Position numbers and translations under genes: made by a program | Notes under the pieces: generated by a model | Databases searched by the model: none | Told to the model about the DNA's origin: nothing | What the model saw: only the letters and a program-made list of their open reading frames with translations | IMG/VR virus record: IMGVR_UViG_3300021375_000064 | Coordinates: 1 to 39,920 of that record | Source: a virus | Reading direction: 5' to 3' (one strand) | Length of the DNA: 39,920 nt | Shown here: one piece after another, positions 1-6,188 of the stretch | Position numbering within the stretch: position 1 is the stretch's first letter | Layout: each line of letters opens with the position of its first letter

Positions 1-1
1 C

Positions 2-313
2 AGCACTGCGGTCGTTAAGCTGCCCCGAAATCTTTCACGAAAAGAATTAACTTATATGCTTACAGCGGTTGAGCGTAAAGCTATTCAACGGTACTTGAGA
101 GAGTACCCAGAGAGCGGAACTGAGGAGCAAAAAGATAGGTGGGCGACAGCGCAAGATGCGTGGCAGCTGTTTATGAACGGCGATCCTGTTGAGCGTGACC
201 TAATAGTTCCTGACATACACCCTACAATTCCGGTGTTTCTATTGCTGTTGAAATTCTTTGAAGCTAGAAAATTATTAGTGGTAGGCAGGGCGCAAGAATT
301 GTTTGATGCATAA
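2..313 (+). CDS. hypothetical protein, 5'-partial
   Basis: The reading frame is open to the left edge of the window, so the gene probably begins upstream. The first internal ATG, at 56, has no Shine-Dalgarno sequence in front of it. The visible part is about 103 residues, starts with a basic stretch and ends with a Leu-rich segment (PVFLLLLKFF) that is too short and too charged on its flanks to be a clear membrane helix. No family is recognised. It lies 20 bp before the holin-like gene and is probably the end of the tail or lysis transcription unit. The frame is continuous and its stop is followed closely by the next gene's ribosome binding site, which supports coding. The function is unknown. 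Confidence 0.5.
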   Translation, partial: STAVVKLPRNLSRKELTYMLTAVERKAIQRYLREYPESGTEEQKDRWATAQDAWQLFMNGDPVERDLIVPDIHPTIPVFLLLLKFFEARKLLVVGRAQELFDA

Positions 314-332
314 CATAGGATTCTGAAATGAC

Positions 333-647
333 ATGGCAGACGACGTTAATTTTTACCTCTTGTATGGTGGCCTTTTCCCGCTACTTTTCGGAGGTGGGGC
401 AGGACTTGTACGTTTTTTATTGGTTGGAAAACGCGCCGGAGAATATACGGGAACTTTATTTGCTTTATACACCATACCAGCAATCATATGTTCGTGCGGA
501 ATCAATCTTTCTTTTGCCGTTGAGTATCAGCGGTATATACCTGTCATTGATATTTTCGTAGGATTTTCAGCTCTGCACTTGATGGAATTGTCCGAGAAAA
601 TACTCAACAAAAAAATAGAGGCTTTCGTTGAAAAACACCTCAAATAA
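333..647 (+). CDS. holin-like small membrane protein
   Basis: This is a 104-residue protein with about three hydrophobic segments (roughly residues 8-30, 38-58 and 70-88) and a Lys/Glu-rich C-terminus. Size, topology and position at the head of a lysis cassette fit a class III (LydA-type) phage holin, which would permeabilise the inner membrane to let the endolysin act. The assignment rests on topology and context, not on a diagnostic motif. A good Shine-Dalgarno (AGGA, 317-320) is better spaced for an ATG at 328 in another frame than for the ATG at 333. The 333 frame is preferred because its protein is a well-formed membrane protein and overlaps the next gene by 20 bp. An alternative is an uncharacterised phage membrane protein. 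Confidence 0.55.
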   Translation: MADDVNFYLLYGGLFPLLFGGGAGLVRFLLVGKRAGEYTGTLFALYTIPAIICSCGINLSFAVEYQRYIPVIDIFVGFSALHLMELSEKILNKKIEAFVEKHLK

Positions 648-1245
648 GACAAGAGTCTTTCACTTTCTGATTGTGTTCGTATTCCTGTTCACGTTGGTTG
701 GTGCGGGTGCGCTTGTCCGGTCAACAATCGCCACAGAGCGAATGGCCAGAATGGAGCAAGAGAGCTTGCGCATTCAATCGGAACTGGCGGTGATTGTTGC
801 TAAATCGTCAAAACTGCAGGCCGAGGCTGCTCAGAAGAAAGCTCAGCTAGAGCTAGAGATAGCTGAAGTCAAAGCCAGACCATTCACTGACTATGTCAAG
901 TATGAAGCAATCACCGTTCAACGCACAGTCAGTGTCGGCGGCGGGTTTAGCGTTGCCAGCGTTAATGCAATCCTTCGCGACTTCGACGAAATCCAGTGGG
1001 TTGATTATATCCAGTGCTTTGTTGATGGCGGCTGGCACAGAATCGGTGCAGGATACGCAAGCAATCGGCTCAACGTGAAGGCGCGACCGCGAAAGAAAAG
1101 TGCTTGGGAGTGGAATGGCAAGTTGTCACCAGCCGCAGCAGGCAGAGACTGCCGCATAGTTTCGGACCAGAAAATACATGTAGAGCACGGAGAGACCAAA
1201 ACGAACACTTTCTATTCGGACTTATTCTCTGTTTCTCCTTTATAA
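628..1245 (+). CDS. membrane-anchored coiled-coil protein
   Basis: The start is a TTG preceded by a well-placed GAGG (617-620). The 205-residue product has a short basic N-terminus, one transmembrane segment (about residues 11-30), a long Glu/Gln/Lys/Ala-rich helix likely to be a coiled coil (about 37-85), and then a globular domain exposed to the periplasm (N-in topology expected). The N-terminal half resembles an inner-membrane spanin in architecture, but the C-terminal domain of some 120 residues is larger than is usual for one, so the spanin assignment is only a possibility. It overlaps the holin-like gene by 20 bp and is followed by a promoter and the HNH gene. No catalytic motif is recognised. 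Confidence 0.6.
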   Translation: MKNTSNKTRVFHFLIVFVFLFTLVGAGALVRSTIATERMARMEQESLRIQSELAVIVAKSSKLQAEAAQKKAQLELEIAEVKARPFTDYVKYEAITVQRTVSVGGGFSVASVNAILRDFDEIQWVDYIQCFVDGGWHRIGAGYASNRLNVKARPRKKSAWEWNGKLSPAAAGRDCRIVSDQKIHVEHGETKTNTFYSDLFSVSPL

Positions 1246-1251
1246 AGTAAT

Positions 1252-1280
1252 TTTACCCTGCGTCTGGGCGGAGATATAAT
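1252..1280 (+). promoter_or_regulatory. sigma70-type promoter, leaderless arrangement
   Basis: A -35 box TTTACC (1252-1257) and a perfect -10 TATAAT (1275-1280) are separated by 17 bp. The -35 region carries the motif TTTACCCTGCG shared with four other promoters in this window. The expected transcription start falls at or next to the GTG start codon at 1287, so a transcript from here would have essentially no leader. Confidence 0.5.
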
Positions 1281-1286
1281 CACGCT

Positions 1287-1703
1287 GTGAATATAATCGA
1301 AGAGTTTGCCGTTTATGCAGAAACTGTGGGATACCTTCATCGCAATAGGGACAGAATTCAAGTCCGTGTTCGAGAGCCAAGTAGCGTCATCACTACTGCT
1401 CGTGAAGCGTATAGTACCGCCAAAAATATGGGACTTTTTCGACGTGCCTGTAAGGACGAAGGAATATACATCTGCCTTCATTGTGGCGGCACTGATCATC
1501 TGCACATACACCATATTATCCCTGTTAGTGTTAGGCCTGACCTTGCTGACAACTTTGATAATATGTGCGTTTTATGCCGGAAGCATCATTTTGGAATCGG
1601 CCACATGGATCTCAATTGGCAAACGTATTGCGACGATCCCTATTACTATTCGACGGTCATTCACAAACTCACGATAAAGACTGAATCACATGTTCAAAAC
1701 TAA
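1287..1703 (+). CDS. HNH endonuclease-like protein
   Basis: The 138-residue protein has an HNH/treble-clef core in its C-terminal two thirds: CLHC at about 64-67, HIHHIIP at about 73-79, an Asn before CVLC at about 94-97, then KHH and GIGH. These are the Zn-binding Cys pairs and catalytic His-His of the HNH family, which cuts DNA in a metal-dependent way. The GTG start at 1287 lies six bases after a perfect -10 box and has no clear Shine-Dalgarno at normal spacing, so translation of a leaderless mRNA is likely. A later start inside the gene would still keep the HNH core. It sits in the lysis cassette and overlaps the peptidase gene by 14 bp. It may be a stand-alone homing nuclease. A hydrophobic reading frame lies nested within it in another frame. 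Confidence 0.7.
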   Translation: MNIIEEFAVYAETVGYLHRNRDRIQVRVREPSSVITTAREAYSTAKNMGLFRRACKDEGIYICLHCGGTDHLHIHHIIPVSVRPDLADNFDNMCVLCRKHHFGIGHMDLNWQTYCDDPYYYSTVIHKLTIKTESHVQN

Positions 1704-2079
1704 AGACAGCACCGTAAATTTAAAGCATTTACACCCATTTATGACGGCAGCATTGCCTGTTATTGGGGCCGTTGTCACCGAGTTTTTGGGCTATACTGCT
1801 GTCATAACCAGCGGTTGTGACGGAACACACTCCGGAATATTCCACCACCTCGGCTGCGCTACGGACTGGAGAATTTGGGACGAAGAGAATTCAGGACGAT
1901 TCATCGACCAAGAACGAAAATTGAAGTTGGCCGAAAAGATCCAGACAGCCCTCGACAATGAATTCGGTGAAGGCATATTCCGAATTTGGACGAAGCACGA
2001 CAGCCACCTTCACATAGATTTAAACGGCACGAGCCGCAGAGCACTTCTCTGGGAAACGCAAGTTTGGAGACAACCATGA
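1690..2079 (+). CDS. M15-type peptidase, probable endolysin
   Basis: The 129-residue protein carries the zinc-peptidase signature of the M15/VanY-like family: ITSGCDGTH followed by HHLGCATDWR (His53, Asp59), and SHLHIDL near residue 108 supplying the third metal ligand. Family members cleave peptide cross-links of peptidoglycan, and phage versions serve as endolysins at host lysis. The size matches minimal single-domain phage endolysins. There is no signal peptide, so release through a holin is expected. The gene overlaps the HNH gene upstream and is joined to the next membrane-protein gene by an ATGA overlap. One odd point: the usual Ser before the first His is replaced (GIFHH instead of a GS-H pattern). 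The peptidase fold is well supported and the endolysin role is inferred from context. Confidence 0.75.
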   Translation: MFKTKDSTVNLKHLHPFMTAALPVIGAVVTEFLGYTAVITSGCDGTHSGIFHHLGCATDWRIWDEENSGRFIDQERKLKLAEKIQTALDNEFGEGIFRIWTKHDSHLHIDLNGTSRRALLWETQVWRQP

Positions 2080-2420
2080 ATGAGAAAAAATACGAACCTA
2101 AGTTCAGCGACACTCCACCGCCGAACTTGCCTGACAGCTATCCGACTTGGGAGGAGGCTTTGGATTGGTCCTATCAGCGCGGCAAAGAATCAGGCATGCG
2201 CATTGCAGTCCCTGTCAAGAAGTCCAGCAACCAAAGCTCCACTATCGCATCAGCATACGGCATTTTGGCTGCGTGGACGCCTACAGCCATAGAGATAGGA
2301 CTGATGCTGTTTACAGGCGGCGAGTTTGTCGGTTGGGGTCCCGCCATCTCAGCAATCGGCACGGTGCTCGGGGTGAAAGGTGTCATCAGCGGTCGCAAGA
2401 AAGTTGGAGACATTCTGTGA
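2076..2420 (+). CDS. two-helix membrane protein of lysis cassette
   Basis: The start is the ATG at 2076, which overlaps the stop of the peptidase gene as ATGA. A longer frame starting at 1986 would run deep inside the peptidase gene and is not needed. The 114-residue protein has a Pro-rich soluble N-terminus and two hydrophobic segments in the C-terminal half (about residues 56-77 and 82-100) separated by a short GGEF turn, ending in a basic tail (SGRKKVGDIL). Topology and position between endolysin and lipoprotein genes suggest a second holin, an antiholin, or a similar membrane component of lysis. No conserved family motif is recognised. Confidence 0.6.
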   Translation: MNEKKYEPKFSDTPPPNLPDSYPTWEEALDWSYQRGKESGMRIAVPVKKSSNQSSTIASAYGILAAWTPTAIEIGLMLFTGGEFVGWGPAISAIGTVLGVKGVISGRKKVGDIL

Positions 2421-2881
2421 GTAAACAGAGAATTGGCGCTTATGTATTTGGCCTCTTGCTTGTCATTTTTGTCACGGCAATTCTGTCCGGCTGCGGCACA
2501 CGCGTTGTCATTGAGGGTTGCGGTGGAGCCTGCACAGTTCATATCAATGACAACAAAAACTACAAGTCTAACCAGAATCCGCCGGAAGGTGGCTTCGGAA
2601 ACGATTCACCGACAAACAACAATTTCGTCACGAAACTTTCTGAAGCTGCACCCAACATAGCCAAAGCGTTCGTTTCAATGCAATTGCAGGCCAGAGGAAT
2701 TCCTGTCAACCAAGCTGCAGCCATGACCGAGGGAAACTGCAGGGACAAGATGTGGAAGTTCTGGAAGACCAAGTGCGCTCCAATAACCACTGCACTCCAA
2801 CCCTCAAGCGACACCAACAGAACACCGATAACGCCAAAAGACGCACTGAACGCTCTCAGCGAGCAGTTGGGAATACAATGA
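2417..2881 (+). CDS. lipoprotein in lysis cassette
   Basis: The start is the GTG at 2417 in a GTGA overlap with the previous stop, preceded by GGAG at 2406-2409. The 154-residue product begins with a short basic segment, a hydrophobic helix and a lipobox ending in LSGC at about residue 26, which predicts diacylglyceryl modification at the Cys and signal peptidase II cleavage. The mature part has more Cys residues (GCGGAC, NCRDK, KCAP) and is rich in Asn, Pro and Thr, with no recognised fold. An outer-membrane spanin subunit (o-spanin) would usually be shorter, so this is either an unusual spanin component or another periplasmic lipoprotein. Confidence 0.6.
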   Translation: MSKQRIGAYVFGLLLVIFVTAILSGCGTRVVIEGCGGACTVHINDNKNYKSNQNPPEGGFGNDSPTNNNFVTKLSEAAPNIAKAFVSMQLQARGIPVNQAAAMTEGNCRDKMWKFWKTKCAPITTALQPSSDTNRTPITPKDALNALSEQLGIQ

Positions 2882-3024
2882 ATTCGACGGAGATTTTTAA
2901 GCGTGTCTTGGTTGCTTCATTGATAGCCATTTTGGCGTCTGGTTGCGGCATGCTTGTTCCGGACGCTTGGATTGAAGATAACGATTACGGATATGAATAT
3001 CCGAAGGATAAAGATGATGATTGA
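2878..3024 (+). CDS. small lipoprotein, possible o-spanin
   Basis: The 48-residue product starts at the ATG at 2878, in an ATGA overlap with the upstream lipoprotein gene. It has a hydrophobic signal helix and a lipobox ASGC at about residues 19-22, followed by a short mature peptide that is strongly acidic and Tyr-rich (ending KDKDDD). Size and lipobox fit a small o-spanin-like outer-membrane lipoprotein, although the mature region lacks the Pro-rich character often seen in o-spanins. The upstream longer frame is not needed. Confidence 0.55.
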   Translation: MNSTEIFKRVLVASLIAILASGCGMLVPDAWIEDNDYGYEYPKDKDDD

Positions 3025-3745
3025 AACACAAGAACAGGCTGTGGCATACGCCAAAGCTCTTCTGGCATTCGTTGAGTCGATTGAGTCAGGCGGCATTCCC
3101 GACCCTGTGGCGGTCGATGAGCCCAGCTCAGAAGAACTGGCTGAATTGGAAGAGCTGGCGATAATCGGGCAGTTGGAGCCGAGTGAAATTGCCTTGTTAA
3201 AGAAGCTATACAATAATCGGGAGCTGATTGAAAAAATTCGGGGGCGGAAGAAAAAGGATAAGCCGAACGAGCACGCACCGCTGTCTCCGCAATTGTTCGC
3301 TGAAGCTATGGATTATATCGCTCGTTATCCGGACATAGAAGAGCACACCCGCAATTACAAAAGAGAAGATGCCGCTGTGTTCGCTCGCAACCACTTTCTG
3401 AAGTTCGGCCCGACGGAGCCGCACAGAACTTGGGGAATTACTTCGGGCCCAAACCACCCAGACATCACAACACTGCCCAGAGGAATTCTCTGGAAACCGG
3501 ACTCCACTAGAGGGGTTCCGGCCTTGCTAACTCCATCCAAATGGGGTCAGGTTGATGTAGTTTTGCGTCGTCCGGATGGGAAAGTAATACCATTCAAGCT
3601 GGACAAGCGCGGCAAGACGAATCCAGACAGAGAGACTTATTTCTTCCACGGAACCAACGCCAAAACACTACCAAAAGGGTTGATTGTAGAAATCGGTCAC
3701 CACGCAACCGTGGTCGTGCAGGATCCTGTTCAGCGTTACGAGTGA
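3017..3745 (+). CDS. hypothetical protein
   Basis: The ATG at 3017 has AAGGA at 3004-3008 at good spacing, while an adjacent ATG at 3014 and a more distant start at 2954 are less likely. The 242-residue product has a helical, Glu-rich N-terminal region (about 1-85), a basic linker (RGRKKKDK) and a C-terminal domain of mixed predicted structure (about 100-242) with several Pro, Trp and Gly motifs. There is no signal peptide or membrane helix. It is the last gene of the plus-strand left cassette and overlaps the convergent minus-strand gene by 10 bp, with no visible intrinsic terminator between them. No family is recognised. Confidence 0.55.
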   Translation: MIETQEQAVAYAKALLAFVESIESGGIPDPVAVDEPSSEELAELEELAIIGQLEPSEIALLKKLYNNRELIEKIRGRKKKDKPNEHAPLSPQLFAEAMDYIARYPDIEEHTRNYKREDAAVFARNHFLKFGPTEPHRTWGITSGPNHPDITTLPRGILWKPDSTRGVPALLTPSKWGQVDVVLRRPDGKVIPFKLDKRGKTNPDRETYFFHGTNAKTLPKGLIVEIGHHATVVVQDPVQRYE

Positions 3746-3975
3746 ATGAAGTATTCCTCGCCGACAAACTCGTCGTCGATGCCTTTGCTTTTAATTAACC
3801 AGTCCGGCACGACCACCGACACAGGGTCGTGCCGTTCAACTGTCGCTGATTCTAAAGTGCAATAAGACTTTGGGAGCCAATGCTCCTCTCCATCTACCAT
3901 CAATAAAAATGCCTTGGGTGTTTGCGTGATGTATTCGCCGGAAACCCAGAATAATTTGGCTGGTGTTCTGCCCAT
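3736..3975 (-). CDS. small hypothetical protein
   Basis: The 79-residue product starts at the ATG at 3975, which shares one base with the stop of the helicase gene (TGATG) and has AGAGGA eight bases upstream. It contains the motif AFLLMVDGEEHWLPKS, a pattern seen in small phage proteins where a short beta-rich segment ends with WLPKS or WIPKS, then a C-terminal segment VVPDWLIKSKGI. It is the last gene of the long minus-strand transcript and converges on the lysis cassette. The function is unknown; because it is coupled to the helicase gene it may modulate the helicase/nuclease pair. Confidence 0.6.
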   Translation of the reverse strand: MGRTPAKLFWVSGEYITQTPKAFLLMVDGEEHWLPKSYCTLESATVERHDPVSVVVPDWLIKSKGIDDEFVGEEYFIHS

Positions 3976-5471
3976 CAATATTTCCTCTGTGTGTGTATAA
4001 GTATTTGCTCGCCAGTTTTCATTTTGGCTTGGTTGCTCGCCAGCATGTCCTCGTCTACGGTTCCGTTGGCAACGATGTCAAAGTAGTTGACATATCCATC
4101 GACCGTGCCGACCGTGCCGATCCTGTGACACCTATCTTCTGCCTGCATTCGTTTTTCTAGATCGTCGTTGTGGCTATAAAAAATAGCTGCATTCGCAGCA
4201 GTCAAAGTCAATCCTCTCGCGGCAGACTGCGGGTGCGCTAAAAAGACCTTTGCCTTGAATTTTTGGAATTGCTCGATGGAATACTCACGCTCCACGCGAC
4301 CGATGCCTCCGTGATATTCAACGCAGTCGTCTCCATACATCTCTTTGATGGCGCGTATTTCCTCTTTGAACCAAGCCCAAATGATTACTGAACCTTCAAT
4401 CTCTGTGGTAATTGTTCGCTTCAGCAGCGCCAAACGCGGATTGTCTTTGGGTTCTTTGTGTATGAGCAAAGGCTTGCCATTTTCTAAAATGAATCCTGAT
4501 ATTATCTGTCTCTGGAGCGTTCGTTTCGCTTCCACTCGCGGCGCAAACTCTTTTCGTTCTTCTTCAGTTTTTAGGCCGTTGAACAACTCAAGAAGCACAG
4601 TGTATTCATTCGTCACGGTATCGTAAATTTTCTGTTGCTTTGGCGGCAAATCATAGCCGCGTTGGATCCTGATTTTTTCCGGCAAGTCCAAGCAATCACT
4701 TTTCAATACGCGAAATGAATATGGCGCTATAAACTTCCCCAGCTCATCAAGATTCTTCCAGAGCTTTTGTCCATCCGCGTCTTCTTGGATAATTTGCGGC
4801 GCTCCTGCGTGGTGATTTCTGGCTGATATGTGCCTGACCAAATGGTGATCTTCGGGCAGCAATCGGGCGTATCTCGCAACAAATGCACGATAGGTTTTCT
4901 GAGGGAAAAATCCCTTCTTCAAGAATTCCCACTGGCTGTATGCATCGGTCGGCGCTTGCGGCACAGGAGTTCCGCTGAGAATTCTTCTCGCCGCCATTAA
5001 AGGAGCCAGTTTGTGAACGGCTGTCGTGCGGGTCGACTTTAAATTTTTGATGTCTTGAGATTCATCAACAACGCCAATGCACACATATTTTTTCAGGAAT
5101 GCGGATGCCGCAGCAAATCCTTTTTTCGTGTGGATGGAGTCTATGTTTATGGCAAACACACACAACGCTTGAGTCCCGTCCCCCATACGAGCAAGCTCTT
5201 TCTCCCAACCTTTCAAGCCTGCGCGATAGGTCGCCACCTCATAAGGGATTTCCAAAAGTTTGGGTATTTCTCTGAGAGTCCAATTGCTGTGAACGCCATT
5301 GGGAGCGATTATCAACAAGCCTGTTATCTTGTTCAGCTTCCACGCTCGTTCTGCGTCATGCAGCAGCATGAAAGTTTTTCCGGTGCCTTGTTCAGCCAGC
5401 AAAGCGAAGTATCGCTTGCCTAGTATTCTTTCGTGGCCTTCAATCTGATGCTCTAAAGGTTCCAACTTCAT
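3975..5471 (-). CDS. SNF2-like superfamily 2 helicase
   Basis: The 498-residue protein has the complete helicase core: motif I AEQGTGKT (residues 26-33), motif II DESQ (136-139), motif III ILSGTPV (about 164-170), and a C-terminal RecA-like domain ending in QAEDRCHRIG (about residue 455), typical of SNF2-type motif VI. Proteins of this kind are ATP-driven DNA translocases; in phages they are linked to replication and recombination. The gene starts in an ATGA overlap with the upstream PD-(D/E)XK nuclease gene, and together they form a likely functional pair. The length is close to minimal phage SNF2-like helicases, with no accessory chromatin-type domains. Confidence 0.85.
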   Translation of the reverse strand: MKLEPLEHQIEGHERILGKRYFALLAEQGTGKTFMLLHDAERAWKLNKITGLLIIAPNGVHSNWTLREIPKLLEIPYEVATYRAGLKGWEKELARMGDGTQALCVFAINIDSIHTKKGFAAASAFLKKYVCIGVVDESQDIKNLKSTRTTAVHKLAPLMAARRILSGTPVPQAPTDAYSQWEFLKKGFFPQKTYRAFVARYARLLPEDHHLVRHISARNHHAGAPQIIQEDADGQKLWKNLDELGKFIAPYSFRVLKSDCLDLPEKIRIQRGYDLPPKQQKIYDTVTNEYTVLLELFNGLKTEEERKEFAPRVEAKRTLQRQIISGFILENGKPLLIHKEPKDNPRLALLKRTITTEIEGSVIIWAWFKEEIRAIKEMYGDDCVEYHGGIGRVEREYSIEQFQKFKAKVFLAHPQSAARGLTLTAANAAIFYSHNDDLEKRMQAEDRCHRIGTVGTVDGYVNYFDIVANGTVDEDMLASNQAKMKTGEQILIHTQRKY

Positions 5472-5956
5472 TCGTCAGGCTCCTGCATTCTGGGGTTTAT
5501 GATTCGTTGTGTGTGTTTGCGTGCAGAGAACATAGCAGCAACGCCAATTATAGCTCGGAGCTTGCTGAAGAAGTCCGGCCAATCTTCCACACGACACTTC
5601 AATGCTGTGACTTCAGCCAAGGTTAAATACGCAGCATTCTTTCCTTTCAATATGTAAAGGTTTCTGTCTTGGTCTCGCCAAACGATGACTGATGCTTGAG
5701 CGAATTGGCGGCGACGTTTGTGCCAGTTGATCTGCTCAGCAGAGATGTCCGTCTTCCTCAAAAATACAGAAGTTGGACGATCTGGTCGGTGGACGACTTT
5801 GGTCTCTAGCCATATACTTCCTCCGCAGATCGTGTCTTCCATCAAGATGTCTGCCCAGCCGCGAGAAGCTAAATTCTCTATGCGTTCTAGGTTCACTTCA
5901 GGAGGAGCGTTTTTGCGCATCGCGGCATAAAAATTCTGTTCCGGTTTACTTGCCAC
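5468..5956 (-). CDS. PD-(D/E)XK (VRR-NUC-like) nuclease
   Basis: The preferred start is the GTG at 5956, which has AGAGAGG just upstream; a TTG at 5995 has no such site. The product is about 162 residues. It shows the nuclease pattern GWADILM, then WLETKV (the E-x-K catalytic pair) and a conserved EQINWHKRRR helix, followed by VIVWR. This order matches Holliday-junction-resolvase-like and VRR-NUC nucleases, which cut branched or flap DNA. The neighbouring SNF2-type helicase gene is translationally coupled to it. A Cys/Ala-rich C-terminal helix follows and then a basic tail. The fold assignment is fairly safe; substrate specificity is unknown. Confidence 0.75.
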   Translation of the reverse strand: MASKPEQNFYAAMRKNAPPEVNLERIENLASRGWADILMEDTICGGSIWLETKVVHRPDRPTSVFLRKTDISAEQINWHKRRRQFAQASVIVWRDQDRNLYILKGKNAAYLTLAEVTALKCRVEDWPDFFSKLRAIIGVAAMFSARKHTQRIINPRMQEPDE

Positions 5957-6188
5957 GAGAACCTCTCTTTGGTTGATTCCAGACCCAGCAAGCAACCAAA
6001 GGGACTGTGAATATGAATATGGAGTCCAAAAAGATGACTGCCAGAGTGTCTGCGGTGTTCGTTCCTGGAAATCGCTTGTGCATTCTCGCAGCGTTCTTCT
6101 TGAACTCTTTCAAATATGCTGCAGCAACCGTCAGGCTGATAACAAAGTTCCCAAAAAAACAAGCCCAAAAAATCTGATCAATCGTCAT
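5946..6188 (-). CDS. small two-helix membrane protein
   Basis: The 80-residue product starts at the ATG at 6188, preceded by GGAGG seven bases upstream; a GTG directly before it is less well spaced. It has two hydrophobic helices (about residues 5-24 and 46-66) joined by a basic, polar loop, and a basic C-terminus. It overlaps the 3' end of the polymerase gene by 11 bp and the start of the nuclease gene by 11 bp. No family is recognised. A membrane protein inside a replication operon could anchor replication factors or act as a superinfection factor, but this is speculation. Confidence 0.6.
   Translation of the reverse strand: MTIDQIFWACFFGNFVISLTVAAAYLKEFKKNAARMHKRFPGTNTADTLAVIFLDSIFIFTVPLVACWVWNQPKRGSRGK

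Noticed and set aside
328-561. 77-residue frame starting at the ATG at 328 with a well-spaced Shine-Dalgarno
   Set aside because: It overlaps the holin-like frame at 333; the 333 frame gives a better-formed membrane protein and continues into the normal overlap with the next gene. The Shine-Dalgarno spacing keeps a small doubt.
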